Positions 36,096 through 43,758 are shown, counted from the stretch's first letter. The stretch is DNA of 43,758 nucleotides from an uncultured Thermotogae bacterium (GCA_913056255.1 CAJXLN010000013.1:1-43758); one strand, 5' to 3'. Translations and numbers: made by a program. Notes: generated by a model from the sequence alone, not told the origin.

Positions 36096-37009
36096 AACGT
36101 GTAACGGTTATAGCTGGCCAGGGTAGCCAAAATTACGGGGAAAAGCTGACGTACATGCAAGTATCCGAGATACTAAAAGACAAAGCTATGGAGTTCATAA
36201 CTCCCATGACGCTTCATGATGCACTTAAAAGCATTAGAACATCAAATGGGATTATATTTGCCGGAAGAAGAGTGCGAAACGGTGTAGATGCCCTGGATGT
36301 TGTGAATTTGGCATTGGAATTGGAAAAACCAGTGTTTTTATTCGGAGTGGAACTTGGAGATATGGGAAAGACAGGATTGAAGAGATTCTCTACCTCTTTG
36401 ATGAGTCCACTCGTTTCAGGATTTCTAACTGACGCTCCATCTGTAAAATGGGCCCTCTTTTGGTCAAAGCGTAAAATCGAAGTTGGAGCAGATCTTGCCC
36501 ATATTTACCTTTTGAACCACGTTAAGCGCAAGAAAGCAAAATATGCCGTATTTGCTCCAAGAATTATGGGAACTCTTCATAAGTACAAAGAGTACAATTG
36601 GTTTCCCAAAGTGGATGTGAGGATAATCGTTGCAAATCCAATGGATTCCAGTATAGCAGTTGAGGTTTCTCGCCACGTTAAAACAGATGAGATTGTAATT
36701 CTCAGCGATGCTGAAGATATAATGGACACTGTGGCCAACGCAAAATTCGTTGTATCAGAAAGATTCCATGTTTCTCTCACCGCTGAAAGCTTTGGAGTTC
36801 CTTTTATTCATATAGGAAGAAGAGCTATGAGATATTTCGGAGAAAAATTCATTGATAATTTTTCCATTCCGGACGATGTTGAAGTCGCTTTGACTTTCTC
36901 AAAACTTAGCGACGAAATACCGAGCTTCTATTCGGATTTCAACAATGAAGTACAGATACGCTATGAACGAATGCTGAAGGAATTGGAAAGATTTTTGCTT
37001 CTTATTTGA
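36092..37009 (+). CDS. Polysaccharide pyruvyl transferase family protein (CsaB-like)
   Basis: A 305-residue protein of the polysaccharide pyruvyl transferase superfamily. The clearest mark is the C-terminal half: 'VVILSDAEDIM'-like strand-helix and 'AKFVVSERFHVSLTAESFGVPFIHIG', the family's R-x-H-x-x-x-x-A motif. In CsaB relatives the enzyme adds ketal pyruvate to cell-wall polysaccharide to which surface-layer proteins bind. The N-terminal half is less typical ('VIAGQGSQNYGEKLTYMQ'), so the acceptor is uncertain. The coupled metallopeptidase gene upstream would fit an envelope role. It ends the plus-strand operon. Confidence 0.75.
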   Translation: MKRVTVIAGQGSQNYGEKLTYMQVSEILKDKAMEFITPMTLHDALKSIRTSNGIIFAGRRVRNGVDALDVVNLALELEKPVFLFGVELGDMGKTGLKRFSTSLMSPLVSGFLTDAPSVKWALFWSKRKIEVGADLAHIYLLNHVKRKKAKYAVFAPRIMGTLHKYKEYNWFPKVDVRIIVANPMDSSIAVEVSRHVKTDEIVILSDAEDIMDTVANAKFVVSERFHVSLTAESFGVPFIHIGRRAMRYFGEKFIDNFSIPDDVEVALTFSKLSDEIPSFYSDFNNEVQIRYERMLKELERFLLLI

Positions 37010-37016
37010 ATGAATC

Positions 37017-37045
37017 GATGTACGGGCGATTTACACCCATACATC
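37017..37045. terminator. Hairpin between converging genes
   Basis: GATGTA (37017-37022) pairs with TACATC (37040-37045), extended after one mismatch by GGG with CCC, with a nine-base loop. It lies between the converging pyruvyl-transferase and PAS genes and just touches the PAS stop codon. The plus strand continues with a T-rich but interrupted run, so termination is probable rather than certain. Confidence 0.45.
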
Positions 37046-37484
37046 ATCGTTGTTCTTCTTCGTCTAACAAGCGCCTTTCGCCTTTAAGCTTTTGAATCTC
37101 AGTTACGTCTTGAACTACTTCAAGAACGCCGAAATAATCACCATTTTTATCGTAAATGGGGAAGTACCTTATGTACAGAAACTTGTCTTGATAATGTATC
37201 CAAAAATCTGCAGATTTTCTCTTCTTCGCTCTGAAGTCGTCCAGGATTTTCTGCACTATGTGGACACTTTTAGGCGGATGGCAATTTTGGACTTTTCTTC
37301 CAAGATCAAGCTCCACTCGAGGAAAAGCATGTTGTTTTCCCATTGGAAGATTGAAATACGTCACAACATCATCTTTATCCACAAAAGTTATATCGAGCGG
37401 GATGTTGTCGAGTATGTACAAAAGAGTCTCAGTGTCTAAATCCTCGAATAGCTCTTGTGTGTCTATTTTATCGATTTCACTCAC
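37044..37484 (-). CDS. PAS domain protein (C-terminal part of DUF438-type sensors)
   Basis: A 146-residue protein made of one PAS domain: 'LDNIPLDITFVDKDDVVTYFNLP' at about 26-48, 'GRKVQNCHPPKSVHIVQKIL' at about 62-81, 'DFWIHYQDKFLYIRYFPIYDKNGDYFGVLEVVQDVTEIQKLKGERRLL' to the end. This PAS type normally forms the C-terminal third of DUF438/hemerythrin proteins. Here it is a separate gene: its GTG start stands nine bases after GGAGG inside the end of the hemerythrin gene, an eight-base overlap. It may bind a cofactor such as heme or flavin; none is evident. No output domain is attached. Confidence 0.85.
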   Translation of the reverse strand: MSEIDKIDTQELFEDLDTETLLYILDNIPLDITFVDKDDVVTYFNLPMGKQHAFPRVELDLGRKVQNCHPPKSVHIVQKILDDFRAKKRKSADFWIHYQDKFLYIRYFPIYDKNGDYFGVLEVVQDVTEIQKLKGERRLLDEEEQR

Positions 37485-38505
37485 CTTCTAAAACCTCCTT
37501 CGGCAGCTCAAAATACCCAAGTCTATCCGATTCGCGCTGTATATCTTTCCAATCTTCCTCGGATAATATATCAAGTGCCACATTATACAATATTTCTTGC
37601 TCTTTTTGTGTGTGCTTGATGAAAGTCTCTACCAAGTAGGTGAAAGCGCCTTGAAGATAGTCCACGAATTCATCGTATGGCATGGATGGAATTTCGGAAA
37701 GTAATTTCTCTATTTTACCTCTTTTTTCTTTCATTCTTGTATGTTCATCCCACATTATGGCAGGAGGCTCTTCTACTCCGTATTTTTCAAGCACGGGAAA
37801 AAGGGTATTTTCTTGTCGAACATCGTGATTTTCAGATGATTTCAGATTTTTCATTATCGTTTTCAATTTTTCGATCAGATCTTTTGCATCATCGTAACCC
37901 GATCGTTCTTTCATATCACGAGATATTTCCAATCCCTGTTCAAACCATAACATCATGGCATCGTGATCTTTTATAAACCTCCAAAGTGGATGATCTCTTG
38001 ATATCTTTCTTCGAGAACTCATAAGCTGGTTTTTGAACAATTCCAAATGAACATCGCAAGCTTTCATCAAATCTTGAATTGAATATCCCTCTTTGGTGAG
38101 TTCAGACTCAGCTACGGCAATGAGGATTGGATTCGCTTTTGAAACTATGTCCTTGAATTCTTTTTTGACATTTTCGACATTTTCTCCTTCTTCGAAAAGC
38201 TTTTTCATAAGAGTTTTAAGTTGTTCTTTGATTTCGTTCGTGGATTTAACCGATTTTTCGTACTCTTTACCATTGCCAATTTCACCATTTTTCACACCAT
38301 CATCTATCATTTTCATCAATTCTTCAAAGGTCATTGAGTGCTTTTTCGCGATCTTGTTGAGAGTTATTTTCGGTGCCATGACTTGAACCACAAGTGTGTT
38401 TTTTAAAAGCTTCAACTTTGGATTTTTGCTCGCAAGATACGATGTAATACCAGGATAATCTTTTATGACTTCTGATAGTTTGGTACTCTTCTTGTAAGGC
38501 AACAT
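37477..38505 (-). CDS. DUF1858-DUF438-hemerythrin protein
   Basis: A 342-residue cytoplasmic protein. Residues 1-65 look like DUF1858, about 90-160 are DUF438 ('LKTLMKKLFEEGENVENVKKEFKDIVSKANP'), and about 168-315 form a hemerythrin-like four-helix domain. Candidate di-iron ligands are H172, H181, H227, E232, H255, H298 and a glutamate at 302-304, so the site looks complete. Such proteins are thought to sense or bind O2, NO or iron in anaerobes. The gene is first in a two-gene unit with the PAS protein, behind AAAGGGG, a strong promoter and a palindrome. In most relatives the PAS part is fused to this chain. Confidence 0.87.
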   Translation of the reverse strand: MLPYKKSTKLSEVIKDYPGITSYLASKNPKLKLLKNTLVVQVMAPKITLNKIAKKHSMTFEELMKMIDDGVKNGEIGNGKEYEKSVKSTNEIKEQLKTLMKKLFEEGENVENVKKEFKDIVSKANPILIAVAESELTKEGYSIQDLMKACDVHLELFKNQLMSSRRKISRDHPLWRFIKDHDAMMLWFEQGLEISRDMKERSGYDDAKDLIEKLKTIMKNLKSSENHDVRQENTLFPVLEKYGVEEPPAIMWDEHTRMKEKRGKIEKLLSEIPSMPYDEFVDYLQGAFTYLVETFIKHTQKEQEILYNVALDILSEEDWKDIQRESDRLGYFELPKEVLEGE

Positions 38506-38523
38506 TTTTCTTTACCCCTTTCT

Positions 38524-38548
38524 AAAGTAGACTATTTTTATCTACTTT
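38524..38548. promoter_or_regulatory. Palindromic operator over the predicted start site
   Basis: AAAGTAGA (38524-38531) and TCTACTTT (38541-38548) are perfect 8-base inverted arms around a 9-base A/T spacer. The right arm touches the -10 hexamer, so the palindrome covers the predicted transcription start. This is the position of a repressor site. The binding protein is unknown and is not recognisably encoded in the window. Confidence 0.6.
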
Positions 38549-38577
38549 ATTGTACCATAGGAATACAACGATGTCAA
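38549..38577 (-). promoter_or_regulatory. Strong promoter of the hemerythrin-PAS unit
   Basis: On the minus strand TTGACA (38572-38577) is followed after 17 bases by TACAAT (38549-38554), the best sigma-70 match in the window. The predicted start falls inside the palindrome, about 35 bases before the ATG. Confidence 0.8.
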
Positions 38578-38794
38578 CTAACCTAATTGCATTATTTAAA
38601 GTGATGAAATCTCTTGTTTTTGAGTGGTGTTTTCTCACAAATCAAGTCGGTGTTTTCTCTACTTTTTGGTTGGTGTTGACACGCTCTTTTTTATCCATTT
38701 GAGCTTGCATATTCTAGAGTGCACTTTCAAATTTCATTCTCAATGGTCTGTGTTTATGGAAAAAGCATAACACAAAACAATTCAAGCAAAAACA
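38578..38794. other. Non-coding stretch between the Ehr-like operon and the hemerythrin promoter
   Basis: No gene is supported here. A 32-codon plus-strand frame starting at the ATG near 38604 has only a poor ribosome-binding site and is not called. The element 'ggtgttttctc' occurs twice near 38626 and 38650, with a third partial copy 'ggtgttgacac' near 38671; whether this is a binding site is unknown. Confidence 0.5.
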
Positions 38795-38824
38795 GCAGAG
38801 ACACCCGAATTTGGGTGTCTCTGC
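38795..38824 (-). terminator. Intrinsic terminator of the Ehr-like operon
   Basis: A perfect 12-base-pair stem (38795-38806 with 38813-38824) closes a six-base loop. On the minus strand it is followed by TGTTTTTGC. It stands 41 bases after the last gene of the complex-I-like operon and insulates it from the hemerythrin promoter. Confidence 0.85.
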
Positions 38825-38864
38825 AACAACCATTCATTTGCGTATTCACAATACTCAACTTGAG

Positions 38865-40736
38865 CTATTTAATCAGGAAAAAGAGAAGGATAAACATGAT
38901 CATCGTGTACAACACATAAGAATATATATGTCCGTTCATCAAAGTGAGTGATAGGAATTTGGCCACGATTTCCGTTGCACGTTTCAATCCGCTGTAGAAT
39001 AACGTTGTAACATCTTTGACTGAGACGTATCTTTTGTTTCCGACTTTTATTTCTTTCATGGAATACACTTTTCTCATTATGTACTCAAGTGTAAAAGAAT
39101 AAGCCGGTGCTGTAAAGTACTCTTTCTCTTTTAGAGCTATACCGCCATTCCAGGCACTGACCCTTTTGACTTTTCTCAACTTTTGAAGGTAGAATGCCAG
39201 GGGAAACAGAAATAAAGTTCCGATAACGATTGTCAGAAATGTAGGCGAAACTACGCCAAAGACTGGATGAGAAGAAACGATGAGAAACGGTTTTGGAACT
39301 CCAAAGAGACCGGATAGAAAAGTTCCGTATCCGAAATATTTCAACATGTATGGAGAAAAAAAGCCCGTCAGCACAACGATGAGCGAAAGAATGATTTCCG
39401 AAAGTCTCATGGTAAATGATGGAATAGTTCTCGCTTTTTTGCCATGATCGTATCCGAGTGCCGTGTATCCTGTGAGTTTCACCATTGAAAACGCTGCCAA
39501 TCCCATCGCAAGGGCTATCAATATGCCTGCGAATACGGCACTTAACCTGTCTAAGATGGATGGAAACTTGTACGATTGAAAGAGTGCTTCCAGTGTCATC
39601 CATTCTCCAAGGAATCCAATTAGTGGTGGAAAGGCACTGAAAGAAAGTCCGGAAATTAATATGGATATTGCCGGGATCTTTCCAACCGCTGTCCATACAC
39701 CTCTAACGTTGTCTATGGTATCTTCCCCAAGTGCTTCCTTCGCCTGACCTACCGCCATGAACAAGAGAGACTTGGTCGTGTTGTGGGCAAAAAGCAAGAT
39801 AAGCGTCGTGATCATGGCAAAAGAGGACAAAACTGCCAAATTCGCGCTGTACGCAACCACGGATAATCCCAGCGTTGCAAGAATCATCCCGTTATTTTCA
39901 ACAGTTGAATACGCTGGCAATATTTTGAGTCCCTTCGCAGCTGCAGCTTGTAATGCTCCCCAAAATGCAGAAAATCCGCCAAAGATCATTGCCAACACAC
40001 CCCACCATTCGGGTTGACCGGCTATGGATAGTACTCTTACCAAACCGTAAACACCCATCAAAGTCAGCGGAGCACTCAAAAACGCGGAAACGTTTGAAGG
40101 AGCCCGGGAATGTGCACCTATAAGCCATGTGTGTAACGGATAGATACCCATTTTTGCCATGAACGCTATCGTGGCCATGAGCAAAAAAATCCAGTTTCCG
40201 TGTGATCCAACGATCGCGAGTGAATGATTTTCAAGATACAAAGATGCAAAGGCAACAAGCAATGAAACAGTTGAAATTTCACCAAACGCAAGAAATTCAA
40301 ACGCTTCTTTGAAAGAATGTTTATGTTCCATTATCAAAAGATAGGAAAAAACGGTGGCTATTTCCCACCCACTTATAAATGTTAATGCGTCTCGGGCTAT
40401 CAGAACGAGAAACATTCCAAAGAGTGCAGCGTTGAAAAAAACGGGCATTTTTTTAGAATAATTCATGCCGTAATCTATGGAATACAGCGAAATTGTAAAC
40501 CATGATATCGATGCGATAAGTAAAAATATCGCACTTGTATGGTCGACTCCCACGCTCAAGTTAAATCCGTTGAAGAGCACAAACACATTGGATGTAAAAG
40601 AAGTATGCATACCTGCTACAGCAGCCAAAAACGGGAAAGCAGATCCAATAGTTGCCATGATGTAGCTCACCTTCCTGTAAAATGTTGTCAGTACTCCAAG
40701 TGCGAAAAATATGAAAGAAAAGTATATGTAAATCAT
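38865..40736 (-). CDS. Proton-translocating membrane subunit, HyfB/NuoL-like
   Basis: A 623-residue protein with about 14-16 membrane helices from the antiporter-like family of complex I and group-4 hydrogenases. The core has 'SGWEIATVFSYLLIMEH' (the conserved glutamate of helix 5), 'MGIYPLHTWLIGAHSRAPSNVSAFLSA' with the key histidine and lysine region, and 'AYSTVENNGMILATLGLSVV'. A long C-terminal extension (about 530-623) ends in a final helix, like HyfB. It would move protons or sodium coupled to the soluble arm. It is the last gene of the operon, starting one base after the small-subunit gene's stop. Confidence 0.88.
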   Translation of the reverse strand: MIYIYFSFIFFALGVLTTFYRKVSYIMATIGSAFPFLAAVAGMHTSFTSNVFVLFNGFNLSVGVDHTSAIFLLIASISWFTISLYSIDYGMNYSKKMPVFFNAALFGMFLVLIARDALTFISGWEIATVFSYLLIMEHKHSFKEAFEFLAFGEISTVSLLVAFASLYLENHSLAIVGSHGNWIFLLMATIAFMAKMGIYPLHTWLIGAHSRAPSNVSAFLSAPLTLMGVYGLVRVLSIAGQPEWWGVLAMIFGGFSAFWGALQAAAAKGLKILPAYSTVENNGMILATLGLSVVAYSANLAVLSSFAMITTLILLFAHNTTKSLLFMAVGQAKEALGEDTIDNVRGVWTAVGKIPAISILISGLSFSAFPPLIGFLGEWMTLEALFQSYKFPSILDRLSAVFAGILIALAMGLAAFSMVKLTGYTALGYDHGKKARTIPSFTMRLSEIILSLIVVLTGFFSPYMLKYFGYGTFLSGLFGVPKPFLIVSSHPVFGVVSPTFLTIVIGTLFLFPLAFYLQKLRKVKRVSAWNGGIALKEKEYFTAPAYSFTLEYIMRKVYSMKEIKVGNKRYVSVKDVTTLFYSGLKRATEIVAKFLSLTLMNGHIYSYVLYTMIMFILLFFLIK

Positions 40737-40737
40737 G

Positions 40738-41196
40738 TTAATCGATCCTTCCAGATATTTTTAAAAGAATGGCAAGGATCTCTGAAGGGTCAAGACACCC
40801 GTTCACACTTGTCACAACATTTGGAATTTTTAATTCATCAGGGTCTATTCCGCTACTTTCGCATCCTTTCAAAAGCATGACGCCGAAAGGCTCTGGAATT
40901 TGATTCACCATTTCCAGAAGAGGAGCGATCATCTTCTTCGTTGGTTTTCCCAAAACGATCAACAAATCCGCATGCCGCGGAGAAGCTGCAAAATACATAC
41001 CAAATCTGTGAACGTTGTACTTTGGAGTTTGAAGTGCCCGCATTTCAAAATTGAGAATGTTAGAATTTCCCACATCTATCGTGTAGATGTGAAGAGATCT
41101 TTTGAAAATTTTCATCCTTTTCACATCTGTTTTAGTCGCATATTTTTTATTTTCAGTTAAAACCTTTGATATCCCGATCATTGGCCACCATTTCAT
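40738..41196 (-). CDS. NuoB/HycG-like small subunit lacking two of four cluster cysteines
   Basis: A 152-residue homologue of the small subunit that carries the proximal [4Fe-4S] cluster (N2 in complex I). The fold motifs are clear: 'IYTIDVG' then 'FEMRAL', 'HRFGMYFAASPRHADLLIVLGKPTKKM' and 'PEPFGVMLLKGCESSGI'. The family motif G-x-C-N-G-C-x-x-E reads G-N-S-N-I-L-N-F-E at 43-51, so both adjacent cysteines are replaced (S45, L48). The other two survive as C112 and C134. Without four ligands a standard cluster is unlikely. The ATG stands behind GGAGGG; the gene lies between the large subunit and the HyfB-like subunit. Confidence 0.88.
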   Translation of the reverse strand: MKWWPMIGISKVLTENKKYATKTDVKRMKIFKRSLHIYTIDVGNSNILNFEMRALQTPKYNVHRFGMYFAASPRHADLLIVLGKPTKKMIAPLLEMVNQIPEPFGVMLLKGCESSGIDPDELKIPNVVTSVNGCLDPSEILAILLKISGRID

Positions 41197-41208
41197 CTGT
41201 ATCCCTCC

Positions 41209-42447
41209 TCATCTCGCCGCGTCTGAAAAGTTGACGCCGAAAGATTCCACCACAAATGGGAAATCCGTGAATATATTACCCACTATTGAATGTGCTATCG
41301 CTGACATTCCAAAGACGGAAGGAGTTGACACGTAGACATCCTTAATCTTGGAGTTCTCTATCTCAACGTGATAGACGATCGTTCCACTTGGGGATTCGCA
41401 CCATCCAATTCCTTCACCACTTCCGATTGAATTTGGAGACGTTGTTTCATCGGCCAAGTTCAAATCATCGATCGTTTTCCTAACGAATTTCAAACTTTCA
41501 AAAATTTCTCCAGCTCGTACTTCCATTCTTGAAAGTGAGTCTCCCTCTTCATCCGATGTGATTTCAATTTCAGGGTACATTTCATCATAAGCTCTCAGAT
41601 CCTCTTTCACTCCGCAAGCTCTTAAACTCGGACCGGTTAAACCTATGAGCTCCGCCTCTTTTGCATCCAAAGTGGCGGTAAGGTGTAACCTATCAATGTA
41701 GTTTCCGCTTGACATAGAATTCTCGTACAATTTCGAAAAAATGTTTTCGATCTTCTTTACGCGATCTGACACATCTTTTAACTCTTTGCGTGATGGAATT
41801 TTCAACACGTCTCCTATAGCGTTGAAATTCATCAGATATCTCGAATCTGAAAAGATTTTATTGGTAACAAGCGAGTCCTCAAAGAGACCCATGAGATGTG
41901 AGGCAAGGACTTGTTGAGATGCAGCTTGAGCAAGTCTGGATATCACATAAAGGTGATTGTAGATCCTCTCGAGTTCTAAGGCGATTGATCTTAAAAGTTC
42001 AACGTCTCTGGTTACCTTTATCTTCAAGGCATTTTCAACAGCTCTTGAGAAAGCAGTTGAGTGTGAAATGGCAAAGTTACCACATATCTCTTCCGAAAGT
42101 TTCAATGCATCGTTGATATCGGAGTTTATCATCCTCTCATCCAATCCCCGCCTCTTGTAAGAAGTGTCTATCTTTACAGATAAAATTCTTTCGCCATACG
42201 TGTAAAGATGAAAAATTCCCGCTTCTCCTATTCCACTTGTGACAGGACCGTATCTGAAGTCAAAAATGTCGTTGCCACTGATCTCTTCCTTCGATAGCAC
42301 ATCTTTTACGTACTCATTTCTACTCTCCAGAAGCACTGAATTTTCGAACTCACTCGCATTACCCTCTTGCACGAAAACTTTTCCATTTTCTTGAAGAATG
42401 AGATGCTCTTCACCATTCTGCCTGTAAGCGCCTAAGAGCTTTTTCAT
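41209..42447 (-). CDS. NuoD/HycE-like large subunit lacking [NiFe] ligands (Ehr-type)
   Basis: A 412-residue protein of the group-4 [NiFe] hydrogenase large-subunit/NuoD family. Residues about 1-60 are a NuoC/HycE-type N-terminal remnant. Typical parts are 'YKRRGLDERM', 'RDVELLRSIALELERIYNHLYVI', 'GLTGPSLRACGVKEDLRAYDEMYPE', 'RMEVRAGEIFES' and 'VYVSTPSVFGMSAIAHSIVGN'. The N-terminal R-x-C-G-x-C motif reads E-I-C-G-N-F at 120-125, with one cysteine, and the C-terminal D-P-C-x-x-C is 'ESFGVNF' at 401-407, with none. A nickel-iron site therefore cannot form. This matches energy-converting-hydrogenase-related complexes more than hydrogenases. It overlaps the upstream membrane subunit by ATGA. Confidence 0.88.
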   Translation of the reverse strand: MKKLLGAYRQNGEEHLILQENGKVFVQEGNASEFENSVLLESRNEYVKDVLSKEEISGNDIFDFRYGPVTSGIGEAGIFHLYTYGERILSVKIDTSYKRRGLDERMINSDINDALKLSEEICGNFAISHSTAFSRAVENALKIKVTRDVELLRSIALELERIYNHLYVISRLAQAASQQVLASHLMGLFEDSLVTNKIFSDSRYLMNFNAIGDVLKIPSRKELKDVSDRVKKIENIFSKLYENSMSSGNYIDRLHLTATLDAKEAELIGLTGPSLRACGVKEDLRAYDEMYPEIEITSDEEGDSLSRMEVRAGEIFESLKFVRKTIDDLNLADETTSPNSIGSGEGIGWCESPSGTIVYHVEIENSKIKDVYVSTPSVFGMSAIAHSIVGNIFTDFPFVVESFGVNFSDAAR

Positions 42448-43758
42448 CTTATCATCCCTTTTGAAAGTATCTCCTGGATTTGTGGTATCAAAAAGACAAC
42501 GAGAAAAGCGAGAGATGTGTTCACCATGGGAACTATCCTTCCAACTCTCTTTCTCTCCATTTTTCCACCGTCTGATTCGGAGAAGATCATCTTTCCAATC
42601 TTAAAATTCAAAGATATGAAAGCCAGCATCAGGAATGCTGCGAGCGTTAAAGTGTAAAAGAGAGGAAATTTTGAGAGCACGCCATAAACTATCATGAGTT
42701 CACCTATAAATGTGCCAAAAGGAGGCGTACCGGTAACGGCCATTGAAGAAAACATGAGTGTGTAAGCCGTAAAAGGCATACGCTTTGATATCCCTTTTAC
42801 ACCATCAATTTTGTGAGTTTTGTACCTTGCAAGCACATTTCCGGTAAGGAAGAAGGCCGATGATTTGGCAAAGGCATGCGATATCAACAGAACAATTGCC
42901 CCGATGAAGGCGTATTCTCCAAGGGATAAACCGATCAGGGCCATTCCCATATTTTCCATGGTTGAGTAGGCAAAAAGGCGTTTGTAATGTTTTTGAACCA
43001 CCATTAACGTTGCGGCAACGAGGACTGTTAGAAATCCAAGTGCAAATGAGAAATTTCTAACACTCTCAACTGGCACAACTTGAAGTATTCGTGCTATGAC
43101 ATAAAGCGCTACGGGTAAGAGTACGCCGGAAAATATTGCGCTAACGGGTGCTGGTGCTTTGCCATGAACGTCTGGGAGCCATGTGTGCATTGGAAAGATC
43201 CCAGCCTTTGTTCCGTAGCCAACCACAGCCATCATTGAACCAAGTGTTAAAATCTTATCCGCATTTGTGATCTTCATAGACATGAGCATTGAAAATGAAA
43301 GTGTGTGTGTGGCACTGTATATGAACACATTTGAAAGCAGCGAGATTATGAGACCAGACGATACGATTATTATGTATCTCCAAGTCGCTTCTATAGCCAT
43401 TTCATTGTTTTCAGTTGCTACCAGCAGTGCGCTCGTAACCGTCGTGGCTTCCACCCCTACCCACATCAACCCAAAATTGTTAACAGAAACTGTGAAGAAC
43501 ATTGTAAACGCGAAGAGATTCATCAAAAGGTAGTAAAAATTCTTCTCAAAAAGAGGATCCTCTATATATTTCATATACGTTGTCGAAAAGATGACTGTTG
43601 ATGCGTATATGACGGATATCATGATGAGCATGATCTTCGAAAGACCATCGACATAGAGAAAACCATTTGAAAAATTCGGAAAAAAGATAGCGGCACCTGT
43701 CACAACTACTGTGGCAAAAGCAGATATCACAGAAATAACTTCCTCAAAATACGTACTT
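42444..43758 (-). CDS. Antiporter-like membrane subunit, HyfF/NuoN-type (5' end beyond the window)
   Basis: At least 428 residues with about 12-13 membrane helices from the same antiporter family as the HyfB-like subunit. Marks include 'LMWVGVEATTVTSALLVA' with the helix-5 glutamate, 'AGIFPMHTWLPDVHGKAPAPVSAIFSGVLLPVALYV', and 'FAYSTMENMGMALIGLSLGEYAFIG'. 'WVGVEATTV' and the length fit HyfF/NuoN-like subunits of group-4 complexes. A GTG at 43730 could start the chain, but the frame stays open to the window edge and the family has further N-terminal helices, so the gene is treated as cut by the edge. It overlaps the large-subunit gene by ATGA. Further subunits (NuoH-like, NuoI-like) would be expected upstream. 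Confidence 0.85.
   Translation of the reverse strand, partial: STYFEEVISVISAFATVVVTGAAIFFPNFSNGFLYVDGLSKIMLIMISVIYASTVIFSTTYMKYIEDPLFEKNFYYLLMNLFAFTMFFTVSVNNFGLMWVGVEATTVTSALLVATENNEMAIEATWRYIIIVSSGLIISLLSNVFIYSATHTLSFSMLMSMKITNADKILTLGSMMAVVGYGTKAGIFPMHTWLPDVHGKAPAPVSAIFSGVLLPVALYVIARILQVVPVESVRNFSFALGFLTVLVAATLMVVQKHYKRLFAYSTMENMGMALIGLSLGEYAFIGAIVLLISHAFAKSSAFFLTGNVLARYKTHKIDGVKGISKRMPFTAYTLMFSSMAVTGTPPFGTFIGELMIVYGVLSKFPLFYTLTLAAFLMLAFISLNFKIGKMIFSESDGGKMERKRVGRIVPMVNTSLAFLVVFLIPQIQEILSKGMIR

Noticed and set aside
38604-38702. 32-codon plus-strand ORF with hydrophobic residues
   Set aside because: Poor ribosome-binding site, no promoter upstream in the right place, and no family likeness.
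38672-38720. TTGACA on the plus strand near 38672 as a promoter
   Set aside because: No -10 hexamer at 16-18 bases; the nearest T/A-rich candidate is about 28 bases away, and no plus-strand gene follows.

Overview
The window is AT-rich bacterial DNA, densely packed with long same-strand operons. Several features point to an anaerobic, fermentative and probably thermophilic bacterium of the Thermotogota or a neighbouring lineage. These are a single-chain pyruvate:ferredoxin oxidoreductase, a GH57 branching enzyme beside a DUF4912 protein, a V/A-type ATPase, a group-4-hydrogenase-like membrane complex, a hemerythrin/DUF438 protein and frequent TTG/GTG starts. The placement is an inference from gene content; no rRNA or tRNA gene is visible to fix it.

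Layout. Bases 1-278 hold one copy of a dispersed structured repeat. From 5340 down to 279 (minus) runs a string of seven genes: a small unknown protein, a secreted amidotransferase-fold protein, a metallo-beta-lactamase-fold hydrolase, a nucleoside diphosphate kinase fused to a coiled coil and a degenerate GGDEF domain, a tail-anchored unknown, and two minor pilin-like proteins. A strong terminator (5351-5380) separates these from a minus-strand block, 14380 to 5418: rhomboid protease, sigma-54, thiamine pyrophosphokinase, DUF4912 protein, GH57 branching enzyme and nifJ. mnmA (plus) diverges from the rhomboid gene. Bases 15498-16122 carry no gene. They hold a second, inverted copy of the edge repeat followed by a tandem array of stem-loops whose stems covary.

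A V/A-ATPase operon (minus, 25409 to 16153) has the order H-C-I-(decayed K)-K-F-E-A-(26-codon ORF)-B-D and ends at a bidirectional terminator. It includes a decayed second K gene and an internal promoter ahead of B. From a divergent promoter region, a plus-strand operon runs metG, gyrA, truA, tlyA, secA, prfB, a membrane metallopeptidase and a polysaccharide pyruvyltransferase-like gene.

Facing it on the minus strand is a PAS protein and, upstream of it, a DUF1858-DUF438-hemerythrin protein. They appear to be one usual protein split into two cistrons, under a near-consensus promoter with a palindrome over the start site. The right end (minus, 38865 to the edge) encodes four subunits of a complex-I/group-4-hydrogenase-like complex. 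Its large and small subunits have lost most [NiFe] and proximal-cluster cysteines, resembling energy-converting-hydrogenase-related (Ehr) complexes.

Together the genes suggest pyruvate oxidation to reduced ferredoxin (nifJ), ion-gradient energetics (V/A-ATPase and the Ehr-like complex), glycogen metabolism (GH57) and oxygen or NO sensing (hemerythrin/PAS). The most unusual items are the Ndk-GGDEF-like fusion, the cysteine-stripped complex, the decayed K duplicate and the covarying stem-loop array.
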